From contig QRDG01001831.1 of assembly GCA_012064385.1 (NCBI GenBank), positions 248,001 through 312,000 of the forward strand: DNA of 64,000 nt. Reading direction: 5' to 3'. Shown here piece by piece: positions 55,452 through 64,000 of this stretch. Position 1 is the first letter of the stretch. Each line of letters opens with the position of its first letter. Below the pieces are notes generated by a model, which saw only the letters and a program-made list of their open reading frames with translations, searched no databases and was not told the origin of the DNA. This DNA comes from Puccinellia tenuiflora (lineage: Eukaryota; Streptophyta; Magnoliopsida; Poales; Poaceae). Position numbers and translations under genes: made by a program.

Positions 55452-56298
55452 TGGTGTAGGCCAACCCAACGACAACACCTTGTCAAGCACTCCAACGTAC
55501 GACAAGCCACCAAGGACTCCAAAGGGTGGCAAGGAACTCCATGGACTCCAATCAACTAAGGCATACACGTGGATGAGGAGAAGGAAGCGTCATGGACAAG
55601 GAGAGGAAGAAGGAGGCGAAGACAGGCAAGCCGGCCTCCAGCCCGGCCTAGGCCGGCACCGCACCAGAGCCGGCCGGCCTCCCAGCCGGCCTAGGCCGGC
55701 CCCCAGGCCGGCACCCAACCAGAGCCGGCCGGCCTCCCAGCTGGCCCAGGCCGGCCCCCAGGCCGGCACCCCTCTAGACGCTGCCGGCCACCAGTCCGGC
55801 CTAGGCCGGCTCCCAGGCCGGGCCTCCTCCAGATGCCGCCGGCCTCCAGGCCGGACCCCCACCTTTCACCCCCTTTTGTACTAAGACTATAAATAGCTTT
55901 CCCCCTTTTCCATTTGAGGCAGAGAAGAATGAACTAGAGTTGAGCGTTGCTCCTTCCCGTGATGGGTTCCTCCGAGGAGGATGATGAATCTCTTGTTGTA
56001 GCTACTCTTTCACTTAGGTGTCTCTAGTAGTGCAAACCAATCTTTCACTGCGGTGATTCTATTAGATCGGTGGACCGGCCGATAAGAGCAATCGGTTTTA
56101 AAAAGAGTAAGTTTGGCTTTGATTCTTCGATCCAAAGGCTGCCTTTTTGAGGGTTTGTTGTTGGGTGGAGTTCTCAGCAGGATTTGCTAGTTATCCTTGT
56201 GTTTTGCCCACGAATCTTCCTCGCTACCCCTCCGTGTTCTTCGTGTTCATCCCCTTTTCCACTCAAATCCGTGAAGAACGGGCCTAGCCCTACATCAT
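55452..56298 (+). repeat. E left (5') LTR with GGCCGG minisatellite
   Basis: 847 bp, TGGTGTAGGCCAACCC to CTAGCCCTACATCA. The U3 contains the GC-rich repeat at 55632-55860 and GACTATAAATAG at about 55885 as likely TATA. From about 55970 on it is the reverse complement of the C2 LTR start (36524-36870), that is, the same R-U5 region. Confidence 0.92.
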
Positions 56299-56300
56299 AT

Positions 56301-56313
56301 GGTATCAGAGCAA
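56301..56313 (+). promoter_or_regulatory. E primer-binding site
   Basis: TGGTATCAGAGCA two bases after the LTR end; initiator Met tRNA type. Confidence 0.92.
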
Positions 56314-57621
56314 GGGTTGCCACGGATTTACCTTTGTTTCCACCCCCAAATCCACAAAAAAAAATTCTTTGATTTTGCTAATTTCGAAAATTTCCACTAA
56401 AAATAGCCCCAAATTGCTTTTGGATCGATCTGAGATTCTTGTGAGTTTTGGTAGGTTTTGATCCATGGATCCATTGCTATACTTGTTGATCTACCTCCCT
56501 TTGCGTTCCCATGGCCAAATTCCTTTGATTTCCCCTCCGATTTGGTGTTTTTCGGGCCGTTTTTCCGCCCAAATCGCACTTTTTCGCGTCACGTGAAGGT
56601 AGTCCGGCCGGACCCCCGGCAGAAGCCGCCGGCCTCCAGCCCGGCCCAGGCCGACCCCCCTGCAGAAATTTTGTTTTGGCTATAACTTTTCACCCCGGAC
56701 TCCGTTTTTGGTGATTTTCGTCTCTAATCGAAGCTACCGACAAGCTCTACATCACCATAGCGGTTGATCCATCATCTAGTGCCACCATATTTCGTGATCA
56801 AGGAAGAGGCATTCCACTCCATGGGTGAAGATCGTCGACGAAAGGTATAACATCCCCAATTCTTCTCCCACCTTGCATCACTTGTTAGCCAAGCCATTTG
56901 TGCCTATCTTACCTATTGATACTAGCTTATCTATGATTGCTTGGGTTTTGCACAATTGATACCTCGTAGTGTTCCGAGCAAACCTAGTATGCGCTAGTTC
57001 ATATAGTTGTTGTTGGCAAGCAAAGTGAGAGGCAAAATAGAAAAGAAAGTAAGAGGCCAAAAGAGAAATTGAAAAGAATCAAAAGAGAAAAGAAAAGGAA
57101 AGAAAGAGCCTTAACGCCATATCTCTTGTAGGTCGCGCAAGCTCGATGAAAAATTCATAGGTCTGGTATCTTTGTGCAAATCTTGTAGCCCACCAACAAT
57201 TTGCAATCGAGTTGGTTTCTCTTGCACTTGTGTAACTTGAGCTTTAGTCTTCGCTAGGTCCATCACTAGCTCATTTTGGTTGCACAAGTCCCACTTTTCA
57301 AAGCGTGTGTTTCTATGTGCTTCACTCATATCCTTTGAGATCTACTTGTATTTGCTTTGTGATCATCGTGGTTCTCTAGTTGCCTTTACAATATCTTGGT
57401 TTCCGGTTGTTCCATTTGCTTTCCACAATTCATACCTATCCACTCATAAGCCGTGTGTGTTTTGGAGTTGCGTTTGGATCTTTGAAATTCAAGTCACCCG
57501 CATTCTTGTGTATCGGTTTCTCTTGGCATGGTCCACTAGTTCCAATACTATCTACTAGGTGAGGTTGGTTTCTTAGTTCTTTTCACCTCCACATATATAT
57601 ACACTTGTCTTGTGATTGACC
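56314..57621 (+). other. E leader
   Basis: 1.3 kb with no reading frame of interest. It includes one GGCCGG-like block at 56605-56660 and an A-rich tract at 57030-57100. Confidence 0.55.
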
Positions 57622-58101
57622 ATGTCTAGTGAGAGCGGAGCATCCTATGGAGGCCATGATGATGAGAACATGATGAGCGACAACGACTATGGCGCGCCAA
57701 GCATGGATGACATCATGAGCGACAATGACTATGGCGCCCCAAGCATGGATAACATGGTGGACCACGACATCGACAACACCTCCACGAGCATGGACTACAT
57801 GGCGGAGCACCACCACTACTACGACGACGACGCCGCAACCGTGCACGACATGGAGAGCAACACCGACTTCGATCCCACAAGCGTCAACTCCATGGTGGAC
57901 CACTACCATGACTACAACTCCATTGATATGGCGGAACCCTACATGACCTACGACTCCTCAAGGCACGTCAAGGATCTCCAACGAGGCGCTACACATCATG
58001 TGGATGACGACACCGACGATGAGTCCTCACCAAGACGATCCTCAAGGCCACGAACTCAAGAGCGCCACCGCCGTCAAGCACCTACTTCAAGCTCAAGATG
58101 A
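57622..58101 (+). CDS. E ORF-a, acidic repetitive protein of unknown function
   Basis: ATG at 57622, 159 residues. The N terminus has a repeated MSDNDYGAPSMD unit and is rich in Asp, His, Tyr and Met (MAEHHHYYDDDAATVHD). The C terminus is basic (PRRSSRPRTQERHRRQ). It sits where gag starts in autonomous relatives, and the Asp/His-rich then Arg-rich layout recalls the C2 gag leader (DDEDYVPRHHPRHRHRDRHR), but there is no gag core or zinc knuckle. I do not recognise a family. It could be a decayed gag N terminus or a separate small protein. Confidence 0.5.
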   Translation: MSSESGASYGGHDDENMMSDNDYGAPSMDDIMSDNDYGAPSMDNMVDHDIDNTSTSMDYMAEHHHYYDDDAATVHDMESNTDFDPTSVNSMVDHYHDYNSIDMAEPYMTYDSSRHVKDLQRGATHHVDDDTDDESSPRRSSRPRTQERHRRQAPTSSSR

Positions 58102-58218
58102 CGGAGCACAAGGTATCTTCGCCTAGAGGACAAGGAGACACACCCTCCTCCTCGACGTCAAGCTACCTCGCCCTCAAGACGACGGCCAACGCAAAGTGCC
58201 TATGCACACGAGTCTTCG

Positions 58219-58791
58219 TGATACGGATTGTTTGGCCCGATATTTCACCGTAAGAACCACCGGATAACTATTCTTTCAACTACGTGAGCAATACACGTAA
58301 CCTGAAGAACTTGGATAGATTTAGGCGAGCAACTTGGTGATGAACACCACGCCTCACGCCAAGCTCGACAACCCTTGACAGATCAAGGACCTTCTCGCCA
58401 CGCACGATAACCCTTGACAGATTCAAGAACACTCATGCCTCAATTTATTGGATAACTAGACGAGCGCAGATACGCCGTCATACGCCGATCCCCGAGGGAC
58501 GGTGACAACTTGAACACAATGTTCTACATAATTTTCAACTCCCCCAAAACCCTAGCCGCCAGCTCCTTTATATAGGAGGCCAACACCTAGTCGGTTGGAC
58601 AGGCCCAAACCGAGACAAACACGACTCCTAACCTAATTAGACTCTAACTCATAGAAACCGGCTCGTTATGGGCTCGACCTTAACACAAGTGGCACGCAGG
58701 CCTAATTAACACAACCTTAGACATTACATATCATGATAGTTGTCCTAGAGTGTCAACCGACCAACACGATGCCAAGACGATGCCCTCATCA
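58219..58791 (-). repeat. Element I 3' LTR
   Basis: 573 bp; TGATACGGATTG to GCCCTCATCA on the plus strand. CCTATATAAAGGAG (minus strand, about 58570) is a likely TATA box. Confidence 0.93.
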
Positions 58792-59812
58792 TCCTCCCCT
58801 CCTTGGAAAGGCGTTGTCCTCAACGCCGGAAGGTCTTCTCCAGCGCTTGTGGCGTCAAATCTTCATATCGCCACGATTCTTCTCCATCATCAAGTCTTGC
58901 CGGCCTACCGCACCACATCCTCCCTCTCGGCTAGCTAGACTTGTTCTTGGCGCCCTTCATGTTTGACACCACCAACCTGATTGAAACACACAACCTTCGG
59001 ACTGCAAAGTGTAGACGAACCATGCAAATCACCCCAGACACAACAGGACAACTCCTGCACACCAAGGATCCAAATAAGCTGAATATGCCTACAGATGCAG
59101 TCTGTATTTTGTACGCAAATTGAGCACATCGTCCAAAACAAACAGAACAATTTATGCATGCCAAGAATCCAAATGGACTGAGTTCGCCACCTCTTGAAAC
59201 TGAAAACCAGCGTGTCTTCCTCTTTTTTTTTTCAGCCAACAAATCCAACTTACACATATCCATATTTACCTTCCTGACCCGTACACCACACAAGTACGAA
59301 TATGTTTTCGTTTTCCGGCCGGAACTCCACGTACAAGGCAACAACCATGAATCTGATCCAATTCTTTCCTTGGTTGTCTTTAATGCAGTAGCAAACTCTC
59401 TCTCTTTTTTGTTGTTGTTGCCTGGACTCCACGCACAATCTAATCAAAGTCAAAATTTTCCTCTCTTTACGTTGCTGCCCACAAACCAAGCGATCGAAGG
59501 AAAAATGACCGGGTACACTTCAGATCGATCCCGTCCGATCCGCTTCCATCGCCCCTTCCTTTTTTTTTCTCTACGCACCACACGAACGAATCCAATATGA
59601 ACGGAAACTGGACGCCTCCGCGAACAAGACGCGTCGTGCGGCGCACTCCTTCACGCGCAAAACTCCTCGTCGAGATGCAAATTCTTGGCAACTCATCGCT
59701 TTTCCTTCAAACAACTCCAGCAAAAATAGATCTATCAAGCCTTGCTGATCTACAGATCAATCTTCAACTGGACAAACCTCGCGGTGATCAACCTGACGCT
59801 CTGATACCAAGA
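58792..59812 (-). other. Element I interior, no gag or pol
   Basis: 1,021 bp. Only the few codons before the purine tract recall a pol C terminus (EDNAF, then a G/E-rich stretch); the remaining frames are random-looking. Likely untranslated. Confidence 0.7.
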
Positions 59813-60385
59813 TGATATGGATTGTTTGGCCCGATCTTTCACCGCAAGAACCACCGGATAACTATTCTTTCAACTACGTGAGCAATACACATAACCTGAA
59901 GAACTTGGATAGATTTAGGCGAGCAACTTGGTGATGAACACCACGCCTCACGCCAAGCTCGACAACCCTTGACAGATCAAGGACCTTCTCGCCACGCACG
60001 ATAACCCTTGACAGATTCAAGAACACTCATGCCTCAATTTACTGGATAACTAGACGAGCGCAGATACGCCGTCATACGCCGATCCCCGAGGGACGGTGAC
60101 AACTTGAACACAATGTTCTACATAATTTTCAACTCCCCCAAAACCCTAGCCGCCGGCTCCTTTATATAGGAGGCCAACACCTAGTCGGTTGGACAGGCCC
60201 AAACCGAGACAAACACGACTCCTAACCTAATTAGACTCTAACTCATAGAAACCGGCTCGTTATGGGCTCGACCTTAACACAAGTGGCACGCAGGCCTAAT
60301 TAACACAACCTTAGACATTACATATCATGATAGTTGTCCTAGAGTGTCAACCGACCAACACGATGCCAAGACGATGCCCTCATCA
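59813..60385 (-). repeat. Element I 5' LTR
   Basis: 573 bp; TGATATGGATTG to GCCCTCATCA on the plus strand, followed by CTTCG. Confidence 0.93.
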
Positions 60386-60528
60386 CTTCGTCAAGGATCA
60401 CCACGGATCTTCATCGGCGTACGTCTACTCATGATCATCATTAACGTCACTATGAGGACTCAAGCCACTCAAGGCCACGCCATCAAGAAACTACTTCCAC
60501 ATATAAGTTGGCGGCAAGTACACATCAT

Positions 60529-61749
60529 ATGGAGTCTCTTCCGCGTGCCACAACCAAAAGGGCGTCCAAGAGTAGATCACACTCCAAGAAGGACCGGGAC
60601 ATCCTTCTCAAACTCAAAGCCGACCTCGACAAGTTGAAGACCAAGCTCGACACCGACAATGCCAACTTCGAGATCGAGCAAGCCGAGCTCAGGACCATCC
60701 GTGAGGACTTCATCGCCGGCTTATCCAAGTTCTTCAAGCCATCACATGACTCTTCGCCGAGCTTATTGTCCACACCACTACAAGATAGTGACCATGAAGA
60801 TGGCGAGAAGACGGTCGAGCATGGGATTTTCTCTTCGACCAAGGAGGCGAGCATTGAAGAGGCTACCACTTGTGACGGCGAGCCAAGTGAAGAGGTTGAG
60901 CATAGGAGTTTCCCTTCAACCAAGGCGGCGAATGGAGTTGAGACTACCGAGCCTATCCCTATGTGCTTGAATGATGAGATGATACCAATCCCATGTGAGC
61001 ATGAGAGCCACCTAGCCCACTTGAGTGAGAGTGCAAGTGAGTTGAGTGCCTCCACCATATGCGAGATTGAGTGCTTCCACTTTGAGGGAATGAGTGATAC
61101 ACCACTTGAGTTGGGAGAGGTAGTTGATAGGTCAAGTGAGGCCATTTCGATTTCTAACAACTTACCCTCTACCTCTAGTGTGTTCTCTCATGTTGTACTA
61201 GGTTCCATGGATGATGAGACGCCAAGCCCCGACATGATGGTGCCTATTATGGAGAAGATGTACATGGAGGATGAAGACGATGCCACCCCATGTCTACATG
61301 ATGAACAAGTCGGCTACATGGACGCGGGTACTTCTACCACAACACCTACTTCACATGAGCGGGACTACAAAGGTACGCATATGGGTGTTGATGATGCCAT
61401 GATCCCACTAGTGGACATGATGACTTGTGAGTGCTTGCATGCTATGGATGATCCTTTTGATGTCACCTATGATTCTTTCATATTCCCATGTTATACCTTG
61501 TTCCAAACCAATGTTGATCATGTCGAATTTCCTATGTGTGATGATCTTACCACATGCATGCCTTGCTATGAATCTTTCGAATTTTCTCCCATTGTTGCAT
61601 CCAAGAAGTTGAACAATTTCTCTTTCCAATGCTTGGTTTGCAATAATGTTGATATGATGTCTTATGAGAATGCCCCCATAGCTTTCTCAAAATTTGGAGA
61701 TTCTTCCTTTTGCCATGTTGAGAATTTACCCTTCCTTTTGCCATGTTGA
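60529..61749 (+). CDS. E ORF-b part 1, coiled-coil acidic protein of unknown function
   Basis: I choose the ATG at 60529 (MESLPRATTKRASKSRSHSK). 406 residues: a basic start, a coiled coil (DILLKLKADLDKLKTKLDTD), then a long acidic region rich in Glu, Asp, Met, Thr and Ser, then Cys/Phe-rich segments such as KKLNNFSFQCLVCNNVD. It ends at 61749 only because a 28-bp tandem duplication shifts the frame; the same protein continues as part 2. I recognise no domain. It lies where pol would be, within a pol-less element, and its long open frame suggests recent coding constraint or recent origin. Confidence 0.6.
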   Translation: MESLPRATTKRASKSRSHSKKDRDILLKLKADLDKLKTKLDTDNANFEIEQAELRTIREDFIAGLSKFFKPSHDSSPSLLSTPLQDSDHEDGEKTVEHGIFSSTKEASIEEATTCDGEPSEEVEHRSFPSTKAANGVETTEPIPMCLNDEMIPIPCEHESHLAHLSESASELSASTICEIECFHFEGMSDTPLELGEVVDRSSEAISISNNLPSTSSVFSHVVLGSMDDETPSPDMMVPIMEKMYMEDEDDATPCLHDEQVGYMDAGTSTTTPTSHERDYKGTHMGVDDAMIPLVDMMTCECLHAMDDPFDVTYDSFIFPCYTLFQTNVDHVEFPMCDDLTTCMPCYESFEFSPIVASKKLNNFSFQCLVCNNVDMMSYENAPIAFSKFGDSSFCHVENLPFLLPC

Positions 61750-61761
61750 GAATTTACCCTT
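61706..61761 (+). repeat. 28-bp tandem duplication that breaks E ORF-b
   Basis: CCTTTTGCCATGTTGAGAAT and the following 8 bases occur at 61706-61733 and again at 61734-61761, identical. Twenty-eight is 1 modulo 3 and exactly accounts for the frame change between the two parts. Confidence 0.93.
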
Positions 61762-62917
61762 CCTTTTGCATATTGACCACTCACATATGTCATACATTCC
61801 TTTTGATATTGGTGTGTTTGGTGATGTGCAAATGGATAAATGCGTCATAATGGATGATGCATTCATGTACCATGCACACAATTTATTTTTATGGAATTTC
61901 GTGTGTAATGGCTCACGCTTCATAATGTCAACCTCAATTGAGCATGAGTTGACAAAAAGAGCTCTTGAGAGCATTTTCCATGAGAGTTGTGGCTCCGACC
62001 AACCTCTATTTCCTTTTCCATGTTTTGCATCGAACAAATTGAACAATTGCTCTTTCCTTTGGTTCGCGTGCAAACATGTGAGTGCTTTGGTTTTCCTTTG
62101 TGACATTCATACTCCCTTGATCTTCCTTGTAAATGATTTATGTGTTGCAACAAAATTGATGAACACTTGCTCTTCTCTTTGCTTTGTTTGCACCCATGAT
62201 GGCGATGATAAGAGCCTCTCTCACCTTGTGTGGTTCACAAACCTCTCTTTACGATGCTTTCAATGCAATGAACATCATATGGTTCAAAATGAGATAACTA
62301 TCTTACCCTTCTCAAATTTTCTTGGAGATTTTGTGTTCCCACATTTTGAGGATGTTTGGACGAGTTATTTGCACATTGACCTTGCATTTGTCTTCCATTC
62401 CATATATTTGTGTTGTGCTAATGGTGTTATGAACAAATTTGGACATGTCGTCAATGATGTGCTCCTCTATCATGCACACACATATTTTGCTTGGTCTTTG
62501 GTGCGTATAGGTATCAATAGCGGCATGATGCCTTCTACTTCAACGACAAGCCATCTAGCTCCTTCACTTGATGAGGATGTGCTAGCGTCGTGGACGATGC
62601 TTTTTGAAGGAGGGGGAGATGGTGTAGGCCAACCCAACGACAACACCTTGTCAAGCACTCCAACGTACGACAAGCCACCAAGGACTCCAAAGGGTGGCAA
62701 GGAACTCCATGGACTCCAATCAACTAAGGCATACGCGTGGATGAGGAGAAGGAAGCGCCATGGACAAGGAGAGGAAGAAGGAGGCGAAGACAGGCAAGTC
62801 GGCCTCCAGCCCATCCTAGGCTGGCCCCCAGGCCGGCACCCCACCAGAGCCGGCCAGCCTCCCAGCCGGCCTAGGCCGACACCCAACCAGAGCCGGCCGG
62901 CCTCCCAGCTGGCCTAG
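61762..62917 (+). pseudogene. E ORF-b part 2, Cys/Phe/His-rich repeats, running through the PPT into the LTR
   Basis: The frame is open from the duplication to 62917. It contains two matching segments, one with DAFMYHAHNLFLWNFVCNG (about 61855) and one with DVLLYHAHTYFAWSLVRIG (about 62458), and LNNCSFLWFACKH and TCSSLCFVCTH units that parallel KKLNNFSFQCLVCNN in part 1. It then reads through the purine tract as LFEGGGDGV and continues 300 bp into the right LTR, ending in the GGCCGG minisatellite as Pro/Arg-rich sequence. No family is recognised. The repeated layout suggests a multi-copy small domain, possibly metal-binding, but this is inference. Confidence 0.55.
62606..62619 (+). promoter_or_regulatory. 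E polypurine tract
   Basis: GAAGGAGGGGGAGA directly before the right LTR. Confidence 0.9.
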
Positions 62918-63266
62918 GCCGGCCCCCAGGCCGGCACCCCTCCAGACGCTGCCGGCCTCCAGTCCGGCCTAGGCCGGCTCCCAGGCCGGTCCTCCTCCAG
63001 ACGCCGCCGGCCTCCAGGCCGGACCCCCACCTTTCACCCCCTTTTGTACTAAGACTATAAATAGCTTTCCCCCTTTTCCATTTGAGGCAGAGAAGAATGA
63101 ACTAGAGTTGAGCGTTGCTCCTTCCCGTGATGGGTTCCTCCGAGGAGGATGATGAATCTCTTGTTATAGCTACTCTTTCACTTAGGTGTCTCTAGTAGTG
63201 CAAACCAATCTTTCACTGCGGTGATTCTATTGGATCGGTGGACCGGCCGGTAAGAGAAATCGGTTT
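62620..63266 (+). repeat. E right LTR, truncated
   Basis: Homologous to 55452-56106 of the left LTR, with the minisatellite at 62795-63030 differing in unit order. Homology ends at CGGTTT (63261-63266). 39 bp of unknown origin follow, then an inverted LTR. Confidence 0.88.
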
Positions 63267-63305
63267 CATTAAGCGTGTTGTTGACTTGGGTTTTGGGATC
63301 CGGAG

Positions 63306-64000
63306 TGATGTAGGGCTAGGCCCGATCTTCACGGATTTGAGGGGGAAACGGGGATGAACACGAAGAACACGAGGGGAAACGAGGGAGATTCGTGGGCAAA
63401 ACACAAGGATAACTAGCAAATCCTGCTAAGAACTCCACCCAACAACAAACCCTCAAAAAGGTAGCCTTTGGATCGAAGAATCAAAGCCAAACTTACTCTT
63501 GTTGAAACCGATTGCTCTTACCGGCCGGTCCACCGATCCAATAGAATCACCGCAGTGAAAGATTGGTTTGCACTACTAGAGACACCGCAGTGAAAGAGTA
63601 GCAACAACAAGATCTACCTCAACGAGGCACCCTAGCTACGAGGGAGGAGGAGCATAGCTCTCACAAGTCTCAGATTCAGTCTAGCCCTCAAATGGGGAAA
63701 GGGACAGCTATTTATAGTCTTAGTACAAAACGAGGCAGGTAGGTGGGGAACCGGCCTGGAAACCGGCCTAGGCCGGCCTGGAGGCCGGCTGCGTCGGGGG
63801 ATGGCCGGCCTGGAAACCGGCCTAGGCCGGCCTGGAGGCCGGCGGCGTCGGGTGGGTGGCCGGCCTGGAAACCGGCCTAGGCCGGCCTGGAGGCCGGCGG
63901 CGTCGGGTGGAGGGCCGGCCTGGAAACCGGCCTAGGCCGGCCTGGAGGCCGGCAGCTTCGGGTGGAGGGCCGGCCTAGGGGCCGGCTGGCTCGGGTGGGG
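63306..64000 (-). repeat. Inverted LTR of the C2/E family, running off the window
   Basis: Starts TGATGTAGGGCTAGGCCCG as in C2 (36524) and follows it closely, through CTATTTATAGTC into five or so GGCCGG minisatellite units (63752-64000). It faces the truncated right LTR of E. Whether an element follows to the right cannot be seen. Confidence 0.88.

Larger units (their letters stand above)
58214..60390 (-). mobile_element. Small complete non-autonomous LTR element I nested in E
   Basis: Two 573-bp LTRs at 58219-58791 and 59813-60385 with exact CTTCG duplications (58214-58218, 60386-60390). The primer site is on the minus strand (TCTTGGTATCAGAGCG, 59797-59812), and a purine tract (AAGGAGGGGAGGA) precedes the 3' LTR at 58792-58804. 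Total 2,167 bp; the 1,021-bp interior has no gag or pol. The LTR start TGATGAGGGCATC and the purine tract echo the C1 and D ends, so I is probably a deletion derivative of that group. By hand the LTRs differ at 6 positions. Confidence 0.94.
55452..63266 (+). mobile_element. Non-autonomous LTR retrotransposon E (no pol), LARD-like
   Basis: Left LTR 55452-56298 (847 bp), primer site TGGTATCAGAGC at 56301, internal region to 62619, polypurine tract GAAGGAGGGGGAGA, right LTR from 62620 but truncated at about 63266. Left flank is CACCC. The internal region holds two reading frames with no similarity I can recognise to gag or pol, plus the nested element I. The LTR 3' half and primer site match C2 and the inverted LTR at 63306, so a C2-like element could supply its proteins in trans. 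Such pol-less elements are known as LARDs. Confidence 0.85.

Noticed and set aside
58931..59344. Protein gene in the interior of element I
   Set aside because: The frame has no gag-like, pol-like or other recognisable feature and is of a length expected by chance.

Overview
The window is a transposon-dominated stretch of a grass (Poaceae) nuclear genome. The signs are plant Copia and Gypsy LTR retrotransposons, a Stowaway MITE with TA duplications, an L1-type LINE remnant, a CACTA end with subterminal repeats, and one spliced host-type gene fragment with GT-AG introns. I recognise no complete ordinary plant gene. I assign no species; a pooid grass would fit, but that is inference.

Layout. 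1-2328: unassigned. 2329-7340: structurally complete Copia element (160-bp LTRs, CAAAA duplication) with a frame-broken polyprotein. 7341-11700: low-copy-looking DNA with a candidate MITE (8983-9626) and, on the minus strand, the first three exons of a HOS15/TBL1-like LisH gene that ends before its WD40 part. 12029-12455: a degenerate TTTGTAC array. 12586-26414: a young Tat-type Gypsy (419-bp LTRs, GGCCT duplication). Its gag-pol runs on the minus strand. On the plus strand, antisense to it, lies a TATA-driven multi-exon gene of the Transposase_28 type, and a 112-bp satellite-like array separates the two. A solo LTR (22608-23146, CGTTA) sits inside its protease region.

26800-29584: truncated LTR pieces (H, G1). 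29585-48893: three Gypsy elements of one broad group nested in each other. C1 (minus) is split by C2 (minus), which is cut by D (plus), which carries another solo LTR and runs into a 574-N assembly gap (48894-49467). Their tails and LTR starts look like the CRM chromovirus clade, and the pol frame runs across the polypurine tract into the 3' LTR. 49468-53861: an old LTR remnant with a solo LTR (CCTAC) and a Stowaway MITE, then a LINE remnant split by another solo LTR (TGCAT). 53863-55021: a 3 x 103-bp tandem repeat and a truncated CACTA end.

55022-64000: an LTR piece (G2) interrupted by E, a pol-less LTR retrotransposon. E carries two unrecognised reading frames and itself contains a complete 2.2-kb non-autonomous LTR element (I, CTTCG duplication). 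E shares its LTR 3' half and primer-binding site with C2, so it could be a non-autonomous partner of that family. Its right LTR is truncated and faces an inverted LTR of the same family that leaves the window.

The most interesting signals are E's repetitive ORF, the ORF-over-PPT architecture with C termini stored in LTRs, the spliced antisense gene of the Tat element, the palindromic GGCCGG minisatellite shared by several LTR families, and evidence that the N gap hides much more sequence than its length states. All divergence figures are hand counts, and family names rest on motif recognition only.
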